The notes: generated from the sequence alone by a model not told the origin. 64,000 bases of DNA from Actinosynnema sp. ALI-1.44 (GCF_001984155.1 NZ_MTQO01000028.1:1-64000), one strand, 5' to 3'. Positions 8,306 to 17,175 are shown, counted from the first letter of the stretch. Program-made: numbers and translations.

Positions 8306-8323
8306 GGCCACCGTTCGGTGGCC
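8306..8323 (+). promoter_or_regulatory. Leader hairpin before the universal stress gene
   Basis: GGCCACCG-TT-CGGTGGCC is a perfect 8-bp stem just ahead of the GGGAGG ribosome site of the downstream gene. It could tune translation or mRNA stability. This is seen in sequence only; no switch function is shown. Confidence 0.35.
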
Positions 8324-8340
8324 ATGTTCGGGAGGCTCTC

Positions 8341-9153
8341 TTGACAGCTACCTCGGCCACAAGGCGCGCGGTGGCCGTTCCGGCGCAGCAGTCGTCGCCC
8401 GTGCGGCACCGGCCCCGTGTCACGATCGGAACAGACGGCTCCACTTGGGGTGACGCGGCGCTGGAGTGGGCGCTGCGACACGCATGGCTGGTGAACGCGG
8501 GGTTGAAGGTCTATTCGGCGAAGACCAGCGACGACCAGGCGATAGCCAAACGACTGGACGTCTACCGGTGGCTGCACGCCTCGGTGACGACCTCGGAGGA
8601 AACCCCGGAGCACACCCTGCTGACCGCGAGCGCGGACACGGACCTGCTGGTGTTGGGGCACCACGGGCACAGCCACCACAATCTGGGAATCGGGCACCTG
8701 GTGCTGCCGGTGGTGACCGGAAGCCGATGCGACACCGTGGTCGTGCGCGGAGAGCCACGAGCAGTCAGAGCAGAACACGGATGGGTGACAGCGGCGGTCG
8801 GCGGACGCCACGATGAGTCAATCATCCGGCGGGCAACGGAAATCGCGACGCGATACCGGGACGGCCTGCGGATCGTGCACGCTTGGCCGCTTCCCGGGCC
8901 GCGGGCGGTGGCCGCGGACGGCCAGCCGAACGAGGTCCTGGATTGGGCTCGGCGGTTGGTGACGAAGGTGTCCCCTACGCTCACGCCCAGTTTGCACCTG
9001 GTCAGGAGTCGGCCTCATGAGGCCGTGGAGACGTGTGCGCGGAGCGATTTGCTGGTGATGGGGCCGGGTAGTCATCCCGGTCGGCTTTCTCCTGTCACCC
9101 GGACCGCTCTGCACCTTTCTCCTTGTCCGGTTCTGGTTGTCCGTCCCACCTGA
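8341..9153 (+). CDS. Tandem universal stress protein (UspA family)
   Basis: 270 aa from a TTG at 8341 preceded by GGGAGG (5-nt spacing); an in-frame ATG at 8230 has no good ribosome site. There are two Usp domains: residues ~25-135 with DLLVLGHHGHSHHNLG and ~140-268 with LLVMGPGSHPGRLSPVTRT, each ending in the family's VVVR strand. The first copy only loosely matches the ATP-binding G-x2-G-x9-G(S/T) loop. Tandem Usp proteins are typical of actinobacterial dormancy and stress responses. The last ~60 codons shift to T-ending codons, unlike the rest of the gene. Confidence 0.85.
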   Translation: MTATSATRRAVAVPAQQSSPVRHRPRVTIGTDGSTWGDAALEWALRHAWLVNAGLKVYSAKTSDDQAIAKRLDVYRWLHASVTTSEETPEHTLLTASADTDLLVLGHHGHSHHNLGIGHLVLPVVTGSRCDTVVVRGEPRAVRAEHGWVTAAVGGRHDESIIRRATEIATRYRDGLRIVHAWPLPGPRAVAADGQPNEVLDWARRLVTKVSPTLTPSLHLVRSRPHEAVETCARSDLLVMGPGSHPGRLSPVTRTALHLSPCPVLVVRPT

Positions 9154-9161
9154 GTTGGGTT

Positions 9162-9215
9162 GCAACCAATGTGGCCTTTGTTGCGTTTTTCGCACCGAAT
9201 GCCACATTGGTTGCC
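9162..9215. repeat. Intergenic repeat, two ~24-bp units forming a hairpin
   Basis: GCAACCAATGTGGC at 9162-9175 and GCCACATTGGTTGC at 9201-9214 are exact reverse complements (14 bp) with a 25-bp loop. Read as 24-mers they are two units of a motif that recurs at 24584-24650. It lies between convergent genes, where it could also terminate transcription. Confidence 0.75.
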
Positions 9216-9221
9216 AAGCAG

Positions 9222-9836
9222 CTACCGAACCCCGGCGGGCCGGAACTGAACGCTGATCCGAGGCCCGACAACGCGACTGCTCTTGGGCACGGCATGCTCC
9301 CACGTCCGCTGACAGGATCCACCCATCACCAGCAGATCCCCATGCCCCACCGAGAATCGCAGAGTCTCGCCACCCCCACGAGGCCGCAGCCACAGACCCC
9401 GGGCAGCGCCGACGGAAAGGATCGCGACCATCGTGTCCTCTGTGGCGCCCCGACCGATGCGATCACCGTGCCAAGCGACGCTGTCGTTGGCATCGCGGTA
9501 GTAGCACAGGCCCGCCGTACGGAACGGCTCTCGCAGTTCCGGCTCGTAGTGCGAAGTCAGCGCGGCACGAGCCTCGTTCAGCACCGGGTGCGGTAAGGCG
9601 TCGGTCTCCCGGTAGAAGCACAGCAGTCTGGGGACCGCCACCACTCGGTCGTACATCTGGCGTTTCTCCGCGTACCAAGGCACGTCCCGCGCCAGGTCCT
9701 CGTAGAGCTCGTCCGCTCCGCTGAGCCAGCCTGGCAGGAGATCGACCCATGCTCCGTGCGCCAGCGGGGTCCTCCGCAGGCCGGTCAGCGGGCGGAGGCT
9801 GACGGTGTCCGCCATGTCGAACAGTGATCCCTGCAC
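9222..9836 (-). CDS. alkB: AlkB-like 2-oxoglutarate/Fe(II) dioxygenase (alkylated DNA repair)
   Basis: 204 aa from GTG 9836, giving the MQGSLFD-type N-terminus seen in many AlkB homologues; ATG 9815 is the alternative. Iron ligands are visible as the H-x-D in WHGDRIG and the His in TWEHAVPK, and the 2-oxoglutarate-binding Arg pair as GPRISVQFR. The enzyme oxidatively removes alkyl groups from DNA or RNA bases. It is monocistronic, convergent with the Usp gene and downstream of the SMP-30 gene on the same strand. T-ending codons are common in its 3' half. Confidence 0.85.
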   Translation of the reverse strand: MQGSLFDMADTVSLRPLTGLRRTPLAHGAWVDLLPGWLSGADELYEDLARDVPWYAEKRQMYDRVVAVPRLLCFYRETDALPHPVLNEARAALTSHYEPELREPFRTAGLCYYRDANDSVAWHGDRIGRGATEDTMVAILSVGAARGLWLRPRGGGETLRFSVGHGDLLVMGGSCQRTWEHAVPKSSRVVGPRISVQFRPAGVR

Positions 9837-9874
9837 ACCCGTCAGCCTACACCCTCGTCGAACACCCGTTCGAG

Positions 9875-10693
9875 TCATTCGATCGGCAGGACCAGGACCT
9901 TTCCTGTTCGCGGGCCGTTCGTCAGCCGGTCCAGGTTCTCCGCGACGCCTTCGGCCATCCGCCATTCCGCGGTCAGGATGAACAGGTTTCCGCCGCCGAT
10001 CGCCATGGCGAACGGGGCACGGTCCTCGTCGAGCGTCACCCGGTCGAGGACTTCGCCTCCTTCCGCCACTCGGACCACCTCGTTGGCACCCGTCGACGTC
10101 CAGACCGCGCCTGCCCCGTCCAGGCATATCCCGTCGGGGCCCAGGCCGTCGGCGAAGACCCTCCGGTTCGACAGGCCGCCGTCCGGGTCGATGTCGAACG
10201 CGGTCAGCCGTCCGGCGAACGACTCGGCGATGATCAGCGTCCTGCCGTCGGGTGTGATGACCATGCCGTTGGGGAACTGGATGTCGTCGGCGACCTGGCG
10301 GATCTCCCCGTCCGGCCGGACCAGCCTGATCCACCCGGGCCGGGGTGCCTCGCCACCGGCGAAGTCGAAGTCCGCGCCGTTCAGGTAGATGGCGCCGCTG
10401 CCGCTGTGCACGACGATCTCGTTGGCGCCCTGGTCGGTCATCACCGCCGTCGACCCGTCCGGCTCGACGCGGCGGAGTTTGTCCCCTGTCGTGAGCAGCG
10501 TGCCGTCCGGCAGCCAGTCGATGGACCAGCCCATCAGGCGGTCCACCGGAGCCGGGACGACTTCCGTCGCCCCGGTCGGGTCCACGGCCACGATCCGTTG
10601 CGCGATCCAGTCGCAGAACCACAGCCTCCCGTCACGCCACCGGCCCGACTCGGGGATTCCCAGACCACTCAGCAGGACCTTCGGTTCGGACAT
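9875..10693 (-). CDS. SMP-30/gluconolactonase-like protein
   Basis: 272 aa from ATG 10693 with GAGGTG upstream. It is a six-bladed propeller: GIPESGRWRDGRLWFCDW at the start, FPNGMVITPDGRTL in the middle and GPDGICLDGAGAVW after it, typical of the SMP-30/gluconolactonase/LRE family. The N-terminal PES Glu and the later N and D are the usual divalent-metal ligands. It probably hydrolyses a sugar lactone or similar ester in the cytoplasm, as no signal peptide is seen. The neighbouring imine-reductase-like gene is on the same strand 58 bp upstream. Confidence 0.8.
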   Translation of the reverse strand: MSEPKVLLSGLGIPESGRWRDGRLWFCDWIAQRIVAVDPTGATEVVPAPVDRLMGWSIDWLPDGTLLTTGDKLRRVEPDGSTAVMTDQGANEIVVHSGSGAIYLNGADFDFAGGEAPRPGWIRLVRPDGEIRQVADDIQFPNGMVITPDGRTLIIAESFAGRLTAFDIDPDGGLSNRRVFADGLGPDGICLDGAGAVWTSTGANEVVRVAEGGEVLDRVTLDEDRAPFAMAIGGGNLFILTAEWRMAEGVAENLDRLTNGPRTGKVLVLPIE

Positions 10694-10751
10694 CAGGACA
10701 CCTCGTTCGTCGAAGTCGGCTCTTGGCACCTCCTACACGAACGAGGATCCG

Positions 10752-11621
10752 TCAGATCGACACCGGCGGCCTGCGGATCACCTCGATCAACGACGACACG
10801 CTGTCGTCCTTGTACCCGGCCGCCACCGCGCGCCGCAGCACCTCGTGCATCCCCTCCTGCCAGGAGGTGTCCAGGCCGAACTCCGCCGCCACGGACGCGT
10901 CGTGGTCGATTCCCGCCTCGAACAGGCCGACCGCGGACGCCGGGTCGCCGTACCGGCCCGAGTCGATCTCCTCCGCGAGGCTCGGCAGCACCGACGCGAT
11001 CATCTCCAGCCACTTCACCGTGAACCGCACCATGCTCGCGGCGGGCAACCCGCGCGCGGTGACCACGGCAGCGCCCTGGAAGAAACCGAGCAGTGCGGGC
11101 AACAGCGTCCCGCCGACCGCGTATTCGTACAAGGCGGCGAGGTCCGGTTCCGGCCCGAGATAGACCGTGTCGCCGCCCAGTACTCGCAGAACCGGGAAAT
11201 ACTGGTCGTACACGGCTCGGGAACCGCTGTAGTACAGCAGTGTGTCCGGTGCTCCCACCGCGGCGGGCACATTCTTCACCGCGCCGTCCAGGAAAGCCGC
11301 TCCTCGCTCCGCCGCCCAGGCAGCCATTTCCCGCGCACCGGCCGGGTCGCCGGAGTTCAGGGTGACCAGCGTACGGCCCGCCAGGTCCGCGGGGGCGAGG
11401 GCGGACATCGTGGCGTCATAGGTGGTCAGGCAGGCGATGACCAGCGGGCCGGCCGCGACGGCCGAGGAAACGTCGGCGGCCTCGTGGTCGCGCAGCCCGG
11501 GGACTTTGCCCGCCGTGCGATTCCACACCGTTGTGGGGTGTCCTGCTTTGATGTACGCCTCCGCCAGCGCCCTTCCCATTGAGCCGAGGCCGATCACCGT
11601 CACCGGTGTGTGTTGATCCAT
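10752..11621 (-). CDS. NADPH-dependent imine-reductase-like dehydrogenase
   Basis: 289 aa from ATG 11621. The N-terminal Rossmann fold carries VIGLGSMGRALAEAYIKAGH with the WNRT segment expected for NADPH. A long helical C-terminal dimerisation domain follows, as in imine reductases and beta-hydroxyacid dehydrogenase relatives. It is transcribed divergently from an HxlR regulator across an 81-bp region holding a clear palindrome, so it is the likely target of that regulator. The physiological substrate is unknown. Confidence 0.8.
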   Translation of the reverse strand: MDQHTPVTVIGLGSMGRALAEAYIKAGHPTTVWNRTAGKVPGLRDHEAADVSSAVAAGPLVIACLTTYDATMSALAPADLAGRTLVTLNSGDPAGAREMAAWAAERGAAFLDGAVKNVPAAVGAPDTLLYYSGSRAVYDQYFPVLRVLGGDTVYLGPEPDLAALYEYAVGGTLLPALLGFFQGAAVVTARGLPAASMVRFTVKWLEMIASVLPSLAEEIDSGRYGDPASAVGLFEAGIDHDASVAAEFGLDTSWQEGMHEVLRRAVAAGYKDDSVSSLIEVIRRPPVSI

Positions 11622-11655
11622 GCCGTGAATCTCCACCTTTACAGACATTCTCTCA

Positions 11656-11680
11656 AGTACCTACAATTTTGTTGGGTACT
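11656..11680. promoter_or_regulatory. Probable HxlR operator between divergent genes
   Basis: AGTACC and GGTACT are inverted around an AT-rich core (tacaattttgttg) in an otherwise GC-rich region, within the 81 bp between the imine-reductase-like gene and hxlR. The size and position suit a dimeric winged-helix repressor and overlap the likely promoters. Confidence 0.6.
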
Positions 11681-11702
11681 GACATTTTTGTAAGGGGGTC
11701 CG

Positions 11703-12044
11703 GTGCTGAAGAGGCGCACGTACACGTGCGGGCTGGATGCCGCGCTGGACGTGATGGGCGGCAAGTGGAAGGCGCTGATCCTGTGGGAGCTGACGGACGG
11801 CGCGCTGCGGTTCGGTGAGCTGCGCCGCCGGGTCGACGGCATCTCCGAGCGCGTGCTCATCCTGCAGCTGAAGGAACTCCAGGCGTGCGGGCTCGTGCAT
11901 CGCGAGCTGTACCACCAGGTTCCGCCGAAGGTCGAGTACACGCTCACCGGACTCGGCGAGTCGCTGATCACGGCGATGACGCCGCTCGGCGCGTGGGGTG
12001 AGCGGCACATGTCGACCATCGAGGCGCTGGATCGGGGCGACTGA
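11703..12044 (+). CDS. HxlR-family transcriptional regulator
   Basis: 113 aa from GTG 11703 with AAGGGGG upstream. The Cys-containing N-terminus (YTCGLDAALDVMGGKWKALI) and the winged helix FGELRRRVDGISERVLILQLKEL...G.V.RE are classical HxlR features; the single Cys may sense redox or electrophiles. Its stop overlaps the next start (TGATG), coupling it to the SARP-ATPase gene. It probably represses the divergent imine-reductase-like gene through the palindrome at 11656-11680. Confidence 0.9.
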   Translation: MLKRRTYTCGLDAALDVMGGKWKALILWELTDGALRFGELRRRVDGISERVLILQLKELQACGLVHRELYHQVPPKVEYTLTGLGESLITAMTPLGAWGERHMSTIEALDRGD

Positions 12045-15000
12045 TGCGGTTCGGCATCCTCGGCGGCGTCGAAATCCGCTCGGCCCAGGGGGAATCCCTG
12101 CCCGTCGGCGGGCCGAGGCAACGTGCCCTGCTCGCCATGCTGCTGCTCGACGCCGGGCGGGTCGTGCCCGTCGAGCGGTTGCTGGACGGCCTGTACGGCG
12201 ACCAGCCGCCGAACGGCGCGACAGCCGCGTTGCAGTCCCAGGTCTCGCGGCTGCGCCGGACCCTGCCGGACGGGCTGATCGAGTTCCACCCCGCCGGGTA
12301 CCGGATCGCCGTCGACAGGGAAACCGTTGACGTGCACCAGTTCGAGCGCCTGGCCGAAGACGGCGCACGAGCGCTGGCCCAGGGCGACCCGGCGACGGCC
12401 GCCAGCGTGCTCGGCGAAGCGCTGGCGTTGTGGCGCGGGCCGGTGGTCGCGGTGGGCGACGCGGTCGCGGCGCGGCTGGCCGAGCTGAAGCACGCCGCCA
12501 CCGAGGACCTGTTCGAAGCCCGGCTCGCGCTGGGACAGCACTCGGCTGTGATCCCCGAACTGCGGGCCCACATCGAGCGGCACCCGTTGCGTGAACGCCC
12601 ACGCGGCCAGCTCATGTTGGCGCTGCGAGCCGCGGGCCGCCCGGCCGAAGCGCTCGCCGAGTTCGACAACACGCGGCGCACACTGGCCGACGAGCTGGGC
12701 GCGGACCCGTCCGCCGAACTGGCGGGCATCCACTTGGCGGTGCTCAAGGGCGAACAACGGCCGGGCTCGACCATTCCGGCCCAGTTGACCAGTTTCGTCG
12801 GCCGGACAGCGGAACTCGACCGGATCGCCGAGCTGTTCACCGGCACGAGGCTGGTCACGGTCACCGGCCCCGGCGGCGCGGGCAAGACCCGGCTGGCCAT
12901 CGAGGTCGCCGCCCACCAGGCCGGGGAAACGTGCTTCATCGACCTCGCGGCGTTGACACACGGCGCCGACATCCCCCAGGCGGTGCTGACCGCGTTGGGC
13001 GCACGCGACACGGGCCTGCTGACCGCGGCGGGCCAGGACCCGGTGAACCGCGTGATCGCGGCGCTCGCGGACCGGCACGTGCTGCTGATCATGGACAACT
13101 GCGAGCACGTGATCGCCGACGCGGCCGCGTTCGTCCACCGGCTGCTCGGTGCCTGCCCGGACGCGCGCGTACTCGCCACCAGCAGGGAAGCGCTCGCCAT
13201 CACCGGCGAACACCTGTGCCCGCTGCCGTCACTGCCGGACCAGGCGGCCATGCAGCTGTTCGCCGAACGCGCGGTGGCGATCTCCCCCGGTTTCCACGTC
13301 ACGGACCAGAACGCCGACACGGTACGGCGGATCTGCGCCGCGCTGGACGGTATCCCGCTGGCGATCGAACTGGCCGCGGCCCGGCTGCGCGCGCTGGAGA
13401 TCACCGAGATCGCCGCCCGCCTGGACGACCGGTTCGCGTTGCTGTCACGGGGAGAGCGCACGGCCGCGCCGAGGCACCGCACGCTGCGGGCGGCCGTGGA
13501 GTGGAGCTGGGATCTGCTGGACCCGGCGGAGCGACTGCTGGCCGCGCGGCTCACGGTGTTCACCGGCGGTGCGACGCTGGCCGCCGCCGAACGGGTCTGC
13601 CAGGTCCCCGGCACCGCGGACCTCCTGGCCGGCCTGGTGGACAAGTCGTTGGTGGAGAACGCGGGCGGCCGCTACCGGATGCTGGACACGATCCACGCGT
13701 TCTGCGCCGAGCACCTCACCGAGCCCCTGGCAGCCGCGCACGCCCGGTACTTCCACGACCTGGCCGAGCAGGCCAACCCGCACCTGCGCCGCGGCGAGCA
13801 ACTGGAATGGCTCGACCGGCTGGACGCCGACCGCGGCAACCTCCACGCCGCGCTGCGCTGGGCCGTCGCCAACGACACGACGCTGGCCCTGCGCATGTTC
13901 GGCGCGTTCTCGTTGTACTGGTACCTGCGGGGGCTACGCGGCCTCGCCGCGCCGCTGGCCGTGGACCTGCTCGCCGTGATCGGCACGCACCCGCCCGCGG
14001 ACCTCGACGAGGAATACGTGCTGTGCGTGCTGCAGGCGGCGTGGGGCAGGCTCGACGCGGCCGAGTGGCAGGACCACCTCAAGCACGCCGAGGAGTTCAT
14101 GACGTCGCCGCGTGGCGCGCTCCGGCGGGCGCACAGCGCGTTCCTGTGGGCGGCGGCGACCGGGCCGCCGAAGGGCGCGCCGGCGAGGCCCCTGCTGGAC
14201 GACGACCTCTGGGCGGAGGCGTTCACCCGGCTCGGTGCCGCGATACTGCACTTCGTCGACGGCGAGGTCGACCACGCGGAGGCCAAGACGCGCCAGGCGC
14301 TGGCCGAGTTCCGGGAGCTCGGCGACCGGTTCGGCATGGTGCTGGCGTTGGACGCCCTGGCGAACGTGGCCGACAGCCGGGGCGACGGGCAGGCGTTCGT
14401 CGAGGTGCTGACCGAGGCCATGGACCTGGTCGGCCAGCTCGGGTCGATCGACGACGAGGTGTCGTTGTTGTGCAGTCGCGCGGAACACCTGGCGCGCGGC
14501 GGTGACCTGGATCTGGCGCGGGCCGACTACGAGCGGGCGCTGACACTGGCCCGGCGCAACGGCACGCTCGAGAACCTGGCGTTGGCGTACAGCGGGCTGG
14601 GGGAGATCGCGCGGTTCGAAGGCGATCTCACCACCGCGCGCCGCCTCCAGGAGCTCGCGCTGAGCAAATGCACGACCGGCCCGTTCGGTCTGCACGAGTA
14701 CCGGGCCCGTGCGCTGATCGCGCTGGCGCGGCTGGCGGAGCTGCGGGACGACGTCCCGGCGGCAAGGCGGCACTACGACGACGCGATCAGGGCCGCCATC
14801 GCCTGCCGGTCGCTGCCGTTCGTGGCCAGGGCGGCTGCCGGGTTCGCGGGGCTGGCGCTGCGCGACGGCGACGGCTGGCTGGCCGCGTTGCTGCTGGGTG
14901 CGGGCGTCGCGCTCAAGGGCATGCCGTTCGCCGGTGACCCGGAGATCGCCGCGCTGATCGCCGACGTCCGCGCGTTGGCAGGCGCTGAGGCGTTCGACGA

Positions 15001-15100
15001 CGCGTTCGGCCGCGGCACACGGATGACGCAGGCCGAGGCACTGGACGTGGTCGGCGCACGCCGTCAGCGAGATCGCCAGGGGACCGTCAGCGTTCGGTGA
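12044..15100 (+). CDS. AfsR/SARP-type regulator with NB-ARC ATPase and TPR domains
   Basis: 1018 aa. Order: OmpR-like winged helix (1-90, starting MRFGILGGVEIRSAQG), BTAD helical domain (~97-240), NTPase (~255-520) with Walker A GPGGAGKTR near 275 and a Walker B LLIMDNCEH, then TPR-like repeats to the end. Large SARPs of this type activate secondary metabolism or respond to a ligand sensed by the ATPase/TPR part. No biosynthetic cluster is adjacent. It is translationally coupled to hxlR, an uncommon pairing. The target genes are unknown. Confidence 0.9.
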   Translation: MRFGILGGVEIRSAQGESLPVGGPRQRALLAMLLLDAGRVVPVERLLDGLYGDQPPNGATAALQSQVSRLRRTLPDGLIEFHPAGYRIAVDRETVDVHQFERLAEDGARALAQGDPATAASVLGEALALWRGPVVAVGDAVAARLAELKHAATEDLFEARLALGQHSAVIPELRAHIERHPLRERPRGQLMLALRAAGRPAEALAEFDNTRRTLADELGADPSAELAGIHLAVLKGEQRPGSTIPAQLTSFVGRTAELDRIAELFTGTRLVTVTGPGGAGKTRLAIEVAAHQAGETCFIDLAALTHGADIPQAVLTALGARDTGLLTAAGQDPVNRVIAALADRHVLLIMDNCEHVIADAAAFVHRLLGACPDARVLATSREALAITGEHLCPLPSLPDQAAMQLFAERAVAISPGFHVTDQNADTVRRICAALDGIPLAIELAAARLRALEITEIAARLDDRFALLSRGERTAAPRHRTLRAAVEWSWDLLDPAERLLAARLTVFTGGATLAAAERVCQVPGTADLLAGLVDKSLVENAGGRYRMLDTIHAFCAEHLTEPLAAAHARYFHDLAEQANPHLRRGEQLEWLDRLDADRGNLHAALRWAVANDTTLALRMFGAFSLYWYLRGLRGLAAPLAVDLLAVIGTHPPADLDEEYVLCVLQAAWGRLDAAEWQDHLKHAEEFMTSPRGALRRAHSAFLWAAATGPPKGAPARPLLDDDLWAEAFTRLGAAILHFVDGEVDHAEAKTRQALAEFRELGDRFGMVLALDALANVADSRGDGQAFVEVLTEAMDLVGQLGSIDDEVSLLCSRAEHLARGGDLDLARADYERALTLARRNGTLENLALAYSGLGEIARFEGDLTTARRLQELALSKCTTGPFGLHEYRARALIALARLAELRDDVPAARRHYDDAIRAAIACRSLPFVARAAAGFAGLALRDGDGWLAALLLGAGVALKGMPFAGDPEIAALIADVRALAGAEAFDDAFGRGTRMTQAEALDVVGARRQRDRQGTVSVR

Positions 15101-15147
15101 GTGGACGGTAAGCGAGCGGCGTCACCCTCATGACCTGGAGGGAAGCC

Positions 15148-15864
15148 ATGACAAACGTGCTCGACGAGACCATCAGTCCCAGCCCGACGCCCGGCCGCAA
15201 GTGGTGGCGCAAGCCCTGGATCGTGCCACTGGGCTTCGTCGCGGTGGCGTTCATCGCGTTCTCGCTGCCGAGGTACCTGACCTTCGACCGCGCCCAGTCC
15301 CAGGTACAGCAGCCGGAGTTCGCCTGGCACTACCCGCTGCTGGTGATCCACGTGATCTTCGCGTCCATCGCCATGCTCACCTGCGTGCTGCAGGTGTGGC
15401 CGTGGTTGCGCGCCCGCTACCGGCACATCCACCGGCTCGCCGGGCGGGTCTACGTGTTCGCGGGCGTGCTGCCCGCCGGTGTGACCGCGCTCGCGATCGG
15501 TGCCATCACGCCGTTCGGCCCGGCCGCGTTGTCCAGTGGCCTGGTGATGGCCCCGCTGTGGCTGTTGTTCACCTACAAGGGTTACCGCACAGCGCGGGAA
15601 CGGCTGTTCGTCGATCACCGCAAGTGGATGATCCGCAGCTTCGCGCTGACCATGTCGATCATCACCAACCGGATCTGGGCCGCCGTGCTCGCGGTCTGGC
15701 TCGGGCCGCAGTTCGACACCACGTTCATGGGCAGCGAGAAGCTGTTCACGTATTCGCTCTCCGGGGCGACGACGTGGCTGGGCTGGGTGATCCCGCTGCT
15801 GATCGCCGAGTGGTGGCTGCAGCGCGACGAGGTGGCGCGGCGCAGGCGCAAAGCGCGAGTATAA
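15148..15864 (+). CDS. DUF2306 membrane protein
   Basis: 238 aa from ATG 15148, where GGAGGGAAGCC gives a good ribosome site; an ATG six codons earlier is less likely. Six or seven transmembrane segments are visible, with histidines in IHRLAGRVYVF and DHRKWMIRSFALT that recall heme-type ligands of DUF2306 proteins. The family function is unknown. It lies 47 bp after the SARP gene on the same strand and could be co-transcribed. Confidence 0.75.
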   Translation: MTNVLDETISPSPTPGRKWWRKPWIVPLGFVAVAFIAFSLPRYLTFDRAQSQVQQPEFAWHYPLLVIHVIFASIAMLTCVLQVWPWLRARYRHIHRLAGRVYVFAGVLPAGVTALAIGAITPFGPAALSSGLVMAPLWLLFTYKGYRTARERLFVDHRKWMIRSFALTMSIITNRIWAAVLAVWLGPQFDTTFMGSEKLFTYSLSGATTWLGWVIPLLIAEWWLQRDEVARRRRKARV

Positions 15865-15873
15865 ATAGTCGGC

Positions 15874-16620
15874 GTGAGCGGTAGAGATGTGTCAGCACCC
15901 GGCAGAGTCGCGGAAGCCACCGACGCGCTGGAGGACGTGGAACTGCTGTTGCCCGCGCTGGCCGCCGAGGAGCCGCTCGAGACGGCCTTGCAACGCCTGG
16001 TCGAGACAGCGCTGAAGGTGGTCGGCGGTGCCGACGCGGTGAGCGTGACCGCCCTTTCCGGAGCCGGACCGCGGACCGTGGCGTCGACGCACGAGTGGGC
16101 GGTCACAGTGGACGACAACCAGTACGCGGCCGGTGACGGCCCCTGCCTCGAGGCAGCACGGCAGCGGGAACCCGTTCTGGTGGCCGGTGCCGAGGCGTTC
16201 GAGCGGTGGCCGCGGTTCGCCGCGGACGCGGCCGAGTTCGGCGTGCTCGCCTACCTGTCCGCTCCGCTGGCGTTGGCGGGCACGGGCGACACGGATCTGA
16301 TCGGGGCGCTGAACGTCTACGGCTTCCGCCTCGACTCGTTCGACCGGTTGGACGAGGCGTTGCTGCGGCTGGTCGCCACGACCGCCACGATCACCATCAA
16401 CAACGCGCAGCGCTACACGAAGATGCGGGACCTGGCCGACAACATGCGGATCGCGATGGCGTCCCGCGCCGAGATCGAGCAGGCCAAAGGAGTCCTGATG
16501 GCCGTGCACGGGATCAGTGCGGAAGAGGCGTTCACCCGGCTGGTCGGCCAGTCGCAGCAGACCAACACCAAGCTCGCGGTCGTCGCCCGCGAGCTGCTGG
16601 CGTCGTTGCGTCAAACGTGA
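15874..16620 (+). CDS. GAF-ANTAR RNA-binding antiterminator
   Basis: 248 aa from GTG 15874. A GAF domain spans residues ~25-170 (AAGDGPCLEAARQ is typical of this group) and a C-terminal ANTAR domain ~175-240, with IEQAKGVLMAVHGISAEEAF and the downstream aromatic/hydrophobic pattern. ANTAR proteins bind paired hairpins in nascent RNA and prevent termination. The GAF domain probably senses a small ligand or redox state. It starts 9 bp after the DUF2306 gene and precedes an anti-sigma antagonist, in line with a signalling block. Confidence 0.88.
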   Translation: MSGRDVSAPGRVAEATDALEDVELLLPALAAEEPLETALQRLVETALKVVGGADAVSVTALSGAGPRTVASTHEWAVTVDDNQYAAGDGPCLEAARQREPVLVAGAEAFERWPRFAADAAEFGVLAYLSAPLALAGTGDTDLIGALNVYGFRLDSFDRLDEALLRLVATTATITINNAQRYTKMRDLADNMRIAMASRAEIEQAKGVLMAVHGISAEEAFTRLVGQSQQTNTKLAVVARELLASLRQT

Positions 16621-16791
16621 GCACGACCTGCGGATATACCCACCTCAGAGCGTGTGGATACCCCCAACCGACCAGTTCTAACCACTTCGTCTCCCCCAGT
16701 TGTGCCCAGGTCACGGCCTCCGTACGGTTGAAGGATCACCACGGTTGAACACACAGCCGCGCTGACGTGTTGCACAACCGGAAGGATCCCC

Positions 16792-17175
16792 GTGAGCACC
16801 TCAGACCCACGTCCCAGCATCGAGCCGGGCGCGTTGCTCACCGTCGACGTCCAGCCGCACCCCCGCGGGGTCCCGCTGATGCGGGTGCTCGGTGACGTGG
16901 ACCTCGCGACAGCGCCGGTGTTCCAGAAAGCAGTGCTGGACCAGCTGGCTCAGCGGCAGAAGTTCGTCGTGGACATGGACGGCGTCGACTTCCTGTCGTC
17001 AGCGGGCCTCGCCGTGCTCGTGGACCTGCGCCAGCAGATGGCCGACCAGAACCTCAAATGGGCCGTGGTGGCCGCTCGGCAGACAGTGACCAGACCGCTG
17101 GAGATCACCGGCCTGCTGACCATCCTGCCGATCTTCGAGACCGTGCCGGCCGCGGTCGACGCGATCGCGAGCTGA
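16792..17175 (+). CDS. STAS-domain anti-sigma factor antagonist
   Basis: 127 aa from GTG 16792. A single STAS domain with the conserved VDFLSSAGLAVLVDLR, where the central Ser is the usual phosphorylation site. Such proteins bind RsbW-type kinases in their dephosphorylated form and free a stress sigma factor. The 171-bp upstream region contains two direct ACGGTTGAA repeats near 16723 and 16742. The partner kinase is not adjacent; candidates are the RsbW-like protein at 23652 or others outside the window. Confidence 0.88.
   Translation: MSTSDPRPSIEPGALLTVDVQPHPRGVPLMRVLGDVDLATAPVFQKAVLDQLAQRQKFVVDMDGVDFLSSAGLAVLVDLRQQMADQNLKWAVVAARQTVTRPLEITGLLTILPIFETVPAAVDAIAS

Noticed and set aside
11703-15100. 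Possible biosynthetic gene cluster around the SARP, imine-reductase-like and LLM genes
   Set aside because: No synthase, scaffold or tailoring set is nearby, and the genes are spread over 40 kb with housekeeping genes between.
16720-16760. Two ACGGTTGAA direct repeats before the STAS gene
   Set aside because: Too short and unsupported by a known regulator to list as a site; kept only as a note in that gene's entry.
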